Shown piece by piece: positions 34,109-39,666 of a stretch of DNA of 39,666 bases. The first letter of the stretch is position 1. Every line of letters begins with the position of its first letter. Origin of the DNA: Acidobacteriota bacterium. Its GTDB lineage: Bacteria; Acidobacteriota; Terriglobia; Terriglobales; Acidobacteriaceae. The stretch spans positions 1 through 39,666 of the forward strand of contig JAJZEA010000028.1 of the NCBI GenBank assembly GCA_021851335.1, read 5' to 3'. Made by a program: the position numbers and the translations under genes. The notes beneath the pieces were generated by a model. That model ran no database searches. It was not told the DNA's origin and worked only from the letters and a program-made list of their open reading frames with translations.

Positions 34109-35959
34109 ATGGCGACAGGAGACCTTGCTCTGGGTCACGAGCAGAGCAAACACGCAGGAATCGATGCGCGTACGCGCGTCGTCAATGACTTCAGCATCCA
34201 GGTAGCCACCGTCAATGGATCCGGCTCACAGTCAGCCAACAGTGTGCTGCTGAAGAGCATCTTTGACATGGGCGTTCCGGTGAGCGGCAAGAATCTCTTT
34301 CCCTCAAACATCGCCGGCCTTCCCACCTGGTTCACCATCCGCGCCAGTAAAGACGGCTATGTTGCGCGACGCAAGCGAATCGACGTGCTGATCGCCATGA
34401 ACGCAGAGACAGCGCGCGAGGACATCCTCGGACTCCATCCCGGCTCTGCGGCCATCTACGACGAGGCGCTCAACCTTCGCCAATATCGCGACGATGTTGT
34501 CTGCTACCCGGTGCCGTTTGACAAGATCACCGCCGCCGTCTGTCCTGAGGCCAAGCTGCGCAAGCTGGTTCGGAATATGGTCTACGTCGGCGTTGCCGCG
34601 CACCTGCTCCAGATCGACATGGCCAGCGTGGAAGCAGCGCTGCACAAGCAGTTCGCCAAAAAGCAGAAGGCGATGGACCTGAACATGGGCGCGGTGCGCG
34701 CAGGAGCCGAATACGCCGCCGAGCACCTGCCCAAGCAGGATCCATTCCTCATTGAGCGCATGCACGCGACGGCAGGCAAGATCATCATCGACGGCAACTC
34801 GGCCGCGGCGCTTGGCGCAGTCTTCGCCGGGGTCACCGTGGTCGCCTGGTATCCCATCACGCCGTCCACCTCGACCATTGAAGCCACCATCGATTACCTG
34901 AAAAAGTTCCGCATCAACGCCGAGGGCAAGGCGACTTTTGCCGTGGTTCAGGCGGAAGACGAACTGGCTGCGATCGGCATGGTGCTCGGCGCGGGATGGG
35001 CAGGCGCGCGGTCGATGACAGCCACCTCCGGCCCTGGCATTTCGCTCATGGCCGAGTTCAGCGGCCTGGGCTACTTCGCGGAGATTCCAGGCGTCATCTT
35101 CGACGTGCAGCGCACCGGACCCTCCACAGGAATGCCGACGCGCACCTCGCAGGCCGATCTGCTTTCGACGGCCTTCCTTTCGCACGGCGACACCAAGCAC
35201 GTGATCCTGCTGCCCGGCTCCGTGAAGGAGTGCTTCGAGTTTGGCTATGCGGCCTTCGATTTGGCCGAGCGCTTGCAGACGCCGGTCTTCGTACTCTCTG
35301 ACCTCGACCTGGGCATGAACAACTGGATGTCCGACCCCTTCGACTACCCGTCGAAGCCGCTTGATCGCGGCAAGGTGCTCACGGCAGAAGACCTGAACCG
35401 GCTGGGCGGCTTTGCCCGCTACGCCGATGTGGACGGGGATGGCATCGGCTATCGCACGCTGCCTGGCACGGATCACCCCAAGGCGGCCTACTTCACGCGC
35501 GGCTCCGGCCACAACAGCAAGGCCGCGTATACCGAAAAGCCCGACGAGTACGTCGAGGTCATGGAGCGGCTGACGCGCAAGTTCAAGACCGCGCAGACGC
35601 TGGTTCCCGCGCCTGTTCTGGAGCGCAGCACCGGCGCGAAGATCGGTGTCATCGCCTTCGGAACCTCGGATTTTGCCGTGAACGAAGCACTCGACGAGCT
35701 GAAGAAGCAGCATAAGCTCGATGTCGACTACCTGCGCGTTCGCGCCTATCCGTTCAACGACGCGGTACACGAATTCGTCGCCTCGCATCAGCGCATCTAC
35801 GTCGTCGAGCAGAACCGCGATGCGCAACTCGCCAGCCTGCTCAAGCTGGACTTGGCCGCCGATCAGGCCGTCAAGCTGCGCAGCATTCTTCACTACAACG
35901 GACTGCCCATCGATGCTGAAAGCATCCTCAGCGAACTGGCTGTCAAGGAGGGTCTCTAA
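34109..35959 (+). CDS. korA: 2-oxoacid:acceptor oxidoreductase, fused gamma-alpha chain (KorA)
   Basis: A 616-residue subunit of a CoA-dependent 2-oxoacid (probably 2-oxoglutarate):ferredoxin oxidoreductase. The N-terminal 25-210 is the gamma domain (VATVNGSGSQSANSVLLKSIFDMG, PSNIAGLPTWFTIRA). The alpha pyrimidine-binding domain follows with WYPITPSTSTIE from residue 248, TATSGPGISLMAEF and a C-terminal transketolase-like part. This gamma-alpha fusion paired with a separate beta chain is the mycobacterial/acidobacterial KorAB type. It would act in an alternative TCA step making succinyl-CoA. No ferredoxin-like (delta) subunit is alongside. The beta gene starts three bases after its stop. Confidence 0.92.
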   Translation: MATGDLALGHEQSKHAGIDARTRVVNDFSIQVATVNGSGSQSANSVLLKSIFDMGVPVSGKNLFPSNIAGLPTWFTIRASKDGYVARRKRIDVLIAMNAETAREDILGLHPGSAAIYDEALNLRQYRDDVVCYPVPFDKITAAVCPEAKLRKLVRNMVYVGVAAHLLQIDMASVEAALHKQFAKKQKAMDLNMGAVRAGAEYAAEHLPKQDPFLIERMHATAGKIIIDGNSAAALGAVFAGVTVVAWYPITPSTSTIEATIDYLKKFRINAEGKATFAVVQAEDELAAIGMVLGAGWAGARSMTATSGPGISLMAEFSGLGYFAEIPGVIFDVQRTGPSTGMPTRTSQADLLSTAFLSHGDTKHVILLPGSVKECFEFGYAAFDLAERLQTPVFVLSDLDLGMNNWMSDPFDYPSKPLDRGKVLTAEDLNRLGGFARYADVDGDGIGYRTLPGTDHPKAAYFTRGSGHNSKAAYTEKPDEYVEVMERLTRKFKTAQTLVPAPVLERSTGAKIGVIAFGTSDFAVNEALDELKKQHKLDVDYLRVRAYPFNDAVHEFVASHQRIYVVEQNRDAQLASLLKLDLAADQAVKLRSILHYNGLPIDAESILSELAVKEGL

Positions 35960-35962
35960 TTT

Positions 35963-37018
35963 ATGGCAACTGCAACCGCCACTCCCACAGGCACTCCCGG
36001 ACCCAAGATAAACCGGATCGGTCTTCCGGTCATTGAATACCGCGGCGGCAAGACGACGCTCTGCGCCGGCTGCGGACACAACGCCATCTCCGAGCGCGTC
36101 GTCGATGCTCTCTTTGAGATGGGCGTACAGCCCGAGCGCGTGATGAAGCTCTCCGGCATCGGCTGCTCGTCGAAAAGCCCGGCTTACTTCCTCAGCCGTG
36201 CGCACAGCTTCAACAGCGTCCACGGACGCATGCCCTCGGTGGCCACCGGCGCGGTGCTGGCCAACCACACCATGATGGCCCTCGGCGTATCCGGCGACGG
36301 GGACACCGCCTCGATCGGCATGGGCCAGTTCGTCCACATGATGCGCCGTAACCTGCCCATGATCTACATCATTGAGGACAACGGCGTCTATGGCCTGACC
36401 AAGGGGCAGTTCTCGGCCACCGCCGACATCGGCTCCAAGCTCAAGACCGGCGTCATCAACGACCTGCCGCCCATCGACACCTGCGCCATGGCCATCCAGC
36501 TTGGCGCCACCTTCGTGGGCCGCTCGTTCTCCGGCGACAAGAAGCAGTTGCTTTCCATGCTCAAAGCGGCCATCGCCCACAAGGGCACGGTCATGCTCGA
36601 TGTCATCAGCCCCTGCGTCACCTTCAACGACCATGAAGGCTCGACCAAGAGCTACAAGTTCATGCAGGAGCACGACGAGCCGATCAACGAGCTTGGCTTT
36701 GTTCCCAGCTTTGAAGAGATCGATGTCGAGTACGACGCCGGCACCACCACCGAAGTGACCATGCACGATGGCTCGCATCTCCGCCTGCGCAAGCTGCGCG
36801 AAGACTACGACCCCACCGACAAGGTCGCCTCCGTGCGCACTCTGATGGAGGCGCACGAAAACGGCGAAGTGCTCACCGGCGTCTTCTTCGTGGACACCGT
36901 GAAGCCCAGCTTCACCGACCTGCTCAATCTGGTCGATCAGCCCCTCGGCACGCAGCCAGAGTCGGTCACCAAACCCTCTGCCGAAGTCCTGCAGAAGGTC
37001 ATGGCCAGCCTCCAGTAA
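35963..37018 (+). CDS. korB: 2-oxoacid:acceptor oxidoreductase beta chain (KorB)
   Basis: A 351-residue thiamine-diphosphate and [4Fe-4S] subunit, partner of KorA. The first cluster cysteines are in TTLCAGCGHNAIS (C34, C37), another is in GIGCSSKSPAYFL, and the TPP/Mg site is GVSGDGDTASIG followed by IEDNGVYGLTKGQFSAT. The final cluster Cys is likely in VISPCVTFND. Length and order agree with KorB of Mycobacterium and related OFOR beta chains. Co-transcribed with korA; a hairpin of nine base pairs follows (37040-37063). Confidence 0.93.
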   Translation: MATATATPTGTPGPKINRIGLPVIEYRGGKTTLCAGCGHNAISERVVDALFEMGVQPERVMKLSGIGCSSKSPAYFLSRAHSFNSVHGRMPSVATGAVLANHTMMALGVSGDGDTASIGMGQFVHMMRRNLPMIYIIEDNGVYGLTKGQFSATADIGSKLKTGVINDLPPIDTCAMAIQLGATFVGRSFSGDKKQLLSMLKAAIAHKGTVMLDVISPCVTFNDHEGSTKSYKFMQEHDEPINELGFVPSFEEIDVEYDAGTTTEVTMHDGSHLRLRKLREDYDPTDKVASVRTLMEAHENGEVLTGVFFVDTVKPSFTDLLNLVDQPLGTQPESVTKPSAEVLQKVMASLQ

Positions 37019-37039
37019 CTCGCTTACCCTGACCCGCCT

Positions 37040-37070
37040 ACGGCCACGCGCAAACGTGGCCGTTCCGGTT
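37040..37070. terminator. hairpin between korB and convergent hot-dog/SDR gene
   Basis: ACGGCCACG (37040-37048) pairs with CGTGGCCGT (37055-37063) around six bases, followed by TCCGGTTT. The T-run is weak. Lying between converging genes, it may serve both. Confidence 0.6.
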
Positions 37071-37078
37071 TCCGCCTC

Positions 37079-38524
37079 TCATTGCTGCTGCATCTGGCGA
37101 ATGACCTGCGCGATGGCATCCACTGCGGATTCCGTCTCGACCGCAGTAATCGATGCCGTCTGGTCGGTCGCCAGCCGGGGCAGGCGCGTCACCACGACGC
37201 GCGTCGGAGCAAGCTGCTCGTTGATATCCGCGCACAGTATCTCCCCGGCGGCTTTCACCATCGAGTATTCCGTCATTCCCGCTGGGCGCTCACTCACAAA
37301 AATGGACGATGGATAATAAAAGCTCACAGCCGGATTCCGGCTGCGCAGCGCCTGCACCAAAGCCCAGAATCCATCCACATAAACACTCAGAAACTGCTGC
37401 AAACGATCCGCCTGATAGAGGCGCGCCTGCGGACGAAAGATCGTCGGCGTGGCAAAGTAATAGACCTGCGTCGGAGCCTCGGTCATCTCTTCCAGCATCC
37501 GTTCCGGAGCGCTCGTCGCACTCCACTGCACCGCCAGGCAGCTTCCACCCGCGCTGCGAATCTCCTCCGCCACCTGCTCGGCATCCGATTTGCCGCTTCG
37601 ATAGGTGATCCACGTCTGCGCACCACCAGCCGCCAGCAGCTTTGCCGTCAGCTCGCCCAGCCCGCGTGATCCGCCCACAATCAGCGCTCGAACGCCGGAA
37701 AACGCTTCTGTGGAAAACACGCCGCGCAGCGCATCCATGCCAGGCTGGCTCACCGGTGGAGTGCGCAGAAACGCCTCCACTTTTCCTGTCCAGCCGCCGC
37801 CTTCGATCTCCATGCTCACCGTGCGAAATCGCTCATCCGTATCCACTACGCAAGAGCGCAAGACTCCACGTGACGCCACTAACGGGGCAGCTTCCACGCT
37901 CAGCTCTCCATAGATCGAATGCAGCCCCGGACAAACCATCCCTACCAGCGTCGAAGTGGTTGCCAGCGAGGCCATCCGGATGGCTCCCATGCCTCGCGCT
38001 GCCGCCGGATAAAGCGCTGCAATCTCCTCTGCGGCGGGTACCGGAATCGCGTCCTTGCGGCCAGTCAGTCCTGTCAGGCTCAGCTCCAACGGAATTGCAG
38101 GAGCGCTCATACTAGCTACGGAAGCACTCTCAGGCCGTTCTGCTGCCTGTTCATCCAGACAGCTTTCGCTCAGTTCAACCTCAGTGAGGCTGGCGGAGAA
38201 TTTGCATCGCACTCCACCATCCACGCTCACCATCCATCGCACGGTGTTGGCTTTGATCGAGATCAACTCCACCGCAGCCGGCTCGCCCACGAGAACAAAC
38301 TTCTGGAACTGAGCGCGAATGCGCGAAACACCGCACAAATCTGGATTTTCGCTCAGTACTGCATCCAGCGACCAGATCAGCAGGTGCATCCCGTGCACCA
38401 CCGGCGCTCCTGCCTGCGTCCTCCGCGCCGCCAGCACATCCATGTGCATCGGATTGCGATCCCCGCTCAGTCGAGCAAATACATCCTGATCCTCCGCCGA
38501 AAAGGTCCGCTCTGCTATCTGCAT
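37079..38524 (-). CDS. double hot-dog (MaoC-like) - SDR fusion protein
   Basis: A 481-residue protein. Residues 1-110 are a MaoC/hydratase-2 hot-dog domain with the intact motif SGDRNPMHMD (catalytic Asp and His). Residues about 165-270 look like a second, degenerate hot-dog (GMGAIRMASLATTSTLVGMVCPG, then GLHSIYGELSVEA). From about 280 it is a short-chain dehydrogenase (ALIVGGSRGLGELTAKLLA; YSMVKAAGE). This combines dehydratase and ketoreductase activities, as needed to process a 3-oxoacyl thioester. It follows the MBOAT gene by 24 bases, so the acyl product may be transferred by it. The true substrate is unknown. A trans-acyl or polyketide-type pathway is inferred. Confidence 0.8.
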   Translation of the reverse strand: MQIAERTFSAEDQDVFARLSGDRNPMHMDVLAARRTQAGAPVVHGMHLLIWSLDAVLSENPDLCGVSRIRAQFQKFVLVGEPAAVELISIKANTVRWMVSVDGGVRCKFSASLTEVELSESCLDEQAAERPESASVASMSAPAIPLELSLTGLTGRKDAIPVPAAEEIAALYPAAARGMGAIRMASLATTSTLVGMVCPGLHSIYGELSVEAAPLVASRGVLRSCVVDTDERFRTVSMEIEGGGWTGKVEAFLRTPPVSQPGMDALRGVFSTEAFSGVRALIVGGSRGLGELTAKLLAAGGAQTWITYRSGKSDAEQVAEEIRSAGGSCLAVQWSATSAPERMLEEMTEAPTQVYYFATPTIFRPQARLYQADRLQQFLSVYVDGFWALVQALRSRNPAVSFYYPSSIFVSERPAGMTEYSMVKAAGEILCADINEQLAPTRVVVTRLPRLATDQTASITAVETESAVDAIAQVIRQMQQQ

Positions 38525-38548
38525 AGTTCTGTCCTCTCGTGATCGTGA

Positions 38549-39666
38549 TCAGAACACCTTATAGACAATTCCAGGCGCGGGCGAGTTCAACAGCAGCGTA
38601 ATAAAGACCGCAGCCGTACCCAGCGCCGAAGCATAGACCACTCGCGCATACCGCGTTGTCAAAACCGGCTCGCCCATCACCTGCATCCCGAGCAGACCGC
38701 TGCGCATCCACTCCCACACTCCAAGCAGGATCGAAGAGGCAAGCCAGATTGCCGCCCAGATCGCCATCCATTGGCCCACAGCCAACGACGATTCAATAGA
38801 GTGAATTCCTGCCCAATCGGACCAGAACCACAGCAGTGTGAAAGCAAACCAGCAGAAAGTCAGCCCGCGTGCGAACGTCCGATAGAGCAGGTGTCCAGCC
38901 AGCGCCTTATATCGCTTCTTGCCCAGTGCCTGCGCCATCACCACCTGCCACAGCTTGTTCGCGGAGACGCCTCCGCCCTGCAGCAATCCATAAAACAGAA
39001 ACTCCGATGTGCGTCCGTGCCACAGACCAACGAGAAAAAACGTAACGAAAAATGCCACGACCGCAAGATACGGCTGCGCGGTCACCGACTCCACGCGACG
39101 CGCCAGCGTCATCATCAGCGGGCTGTAGACGTAATCCTTGAACCACTTCGAGAGCGTGATGTGCCAGCGGCTCCAGAAGTCGATGAACGAGGTGGCTGAA
39201 AACGGGCGGTCGAAGTTCTCTGGCAGCCGCAGACGCATCAGCCGCGCCAGCGCGATCACCACATCGATGTAGCCGGAAAAGTTGCAGTAGAGAAAAAACG
39301 GATACACCGCCATCAGGATGAAACCTGCTTCGATCTTCTGGTGCATCGACGCCGGATGCGTCAGGCTCAGCAGCGCGTCCTGCCGGAAGATATCAAAGAA
39401 CATTGCCAGCACGTTCACCTTGAAGAAACCGCGCACCAGTCGCTCCAGTTGCAACCCGACCGTAGCCGCGTCCAGCGGGATCGGCGTCGCGGCAAACTGA
39501 TCCTGAGTAAACTCTTCATAGCGTTGAATCGGCCCGGAGATGAAGGTCGTGAAGTTCAGCGTGTAAAGCAGATACTCAAAGACACCGATGCGCGACGCAA
39601 TCTCGCCCCCGTCGCCGCTCTCAATCACCAGATGCATCACCCGGAAGAAGATATACGAGAGGCCAA
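38549..39666 (-). CDS. MBOAT-family acyltransferase, 5' end outside window
   Basis: A membrane-bound O-acyltransferase related to AlgI/DltB. The frame is open to the right edge: the codons before the apparent start read GLSYIFFR, a conserved MBOAT segment, so the gene begins beyond 39666. Conserved parts are ISGPIQRYEEF, YFFLYCNFSGYIDVVIALARLMRLRLPENF-like membrane stretches, FWSRWHITLSKWFKDYVYSPL and the catalytic His in FLVGLWHGRT. At least six hydrophobic helices lie in the visible 371 residues. Such enzymes acylate exported polysaccharides or teichoic acids. The acceptor here is unknown. It is co-directional and probably in one operon with the hot-dog/SDR gene. Confidence 0.9.
   Translation of the reverse strand, partial: GLSYIFFRVMHLVIESGDGGEIASRIGVFEYLLYTLNFTTFISGPIQRYEEFTQDQFAATPIPLDAATVGLQLERLVRGFFKVNVLAMFFDIFRQDALLSLTHPASMHQKIEAGFILMAVYPFFLYCNFSGYIDVVIALARLMRLRLPENFDRPFSATSFIDFWSRWHITLSKWFKDYVYSPLMMTLARRVESVTAQPYLAVVAFFVTFFLVGLWHGRTSEFLFYGLLQGGGVSANKLWQVVMAQALGKKRYKALAGHLLYRTFARGLTFCWFAFTLLWFWSDWAGIHSIESSLAVGQWMAIWAAIWLASSILLGVWEWMRSGLLGMQVMGEPVLTTRYARVVYASALGTAAVFITLLLNSPAPGIVYKVF

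Noticed and set aside
34304..36856. 850-codon open frame on the minus strand
   Set aside because: It is antisense to korA-korB, has His/Asp/Val/Gly-rich low-complexity composition, and the plus-strand genes match known families throughout.

Overview
The window reads as chromosomal DNA of an acidobacterium (Acidobacteriota, Terriglobia/Acidobacteriaceae-like). The strongest clue is a tandem NAD+-I (nadA-motif) riboswitch in front of nadA, an RNA class described from this phylum. The fairly GC-rich coding sequence, the short PheT, the mycobacterial/acidobacterial type KorAB pair and the large secreted glycosidase agree with this. No tRNA, rRNA, insertion sequence, prophage or CRISPR array was recognised. 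Gene density is high and nearly every gene is an ordinary chromosomal one.

Left part (1-12.5 kb). A 5'-truncated 6S RNA is followed by a small Cys-rich protein gene. Next comes a minus-strand operon, pheS-pheT-zapB-like-zapA (tRNA charging and division-ring accessories). PheT seems to lack the usual OB-fold tRNA-binding domain. A DltE-like short-chain dehydrogenase, an exported S10 serine carboxypeptidase and an aldo-keto reductase follow on the plus strand, with two clear hairpin terminators. A tightly overlapping minus-strand operon then encodes a membrane ETF:menaquinone oxidoreductase (EMO/EtfD type) plus EtfB and EtfA, which carries electrons from acyl-CoA oxidation to the quinone pool.

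Middle part (12.5-21.1 kb). A 630-base gap holds a possible decayed PilZ-like gene, an inverted repeat and the two-domain NAD+ riboswitch, whose second domain overlaps the nadA ribosome-binding region. nadA is followed at once by an unrecorded 58-codon acidic gene. Then come class II fructose-bisphosphate aldolase with a terminator, a YetF-family membrane protein, a MASE1-PAS-GGDEF diguanylate cyclase with intact active and inhibitory sites, and on the minus strand FtsB, a phosphohexomutase and a HAD phosphatase.

L-rhamnose locus (21.2-32.1 kb). This is a complete catabolic unit. A secreted GH78 alpha-L-rhamnosidase releases rhamnose, RhaT imports it, RhaI isomerises it, RhaB phosphorylates it, and a fused aldolase/dehydrogenase (RhaEW type) cleaves L-rhamnulose-1-P and processes the lactaldehyde. 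Between the two plus-strand operons sits an opposing regulator with an unusual build: an IclR-type winged helix joined to a periplasmic-sugar-binding-protein fold.

Right part (32.1 kb to end). A small membrane protein, a DHDPS-family aldolase with an insertion of about 55 residues, the 2-oxoacid:acceptor oxidoreductase KorA-KorB with its own -10 element, and a minus-strand pair: an MBOAT acyltransferase cut by the window edge, and a MaoC/hot-dog-SDR fusion. This last pair looks like the end of an acyl-modification or small lipid/polyketide-type cluster that continues outside the window. The most worthwhile items for follow-up are the IclR-PBP regulator, the riboswitch with its short downstream gene, the hot-dog/SDR-MBOAT pair, and the domain losses and gains in PheT and the DHDPS homologue.
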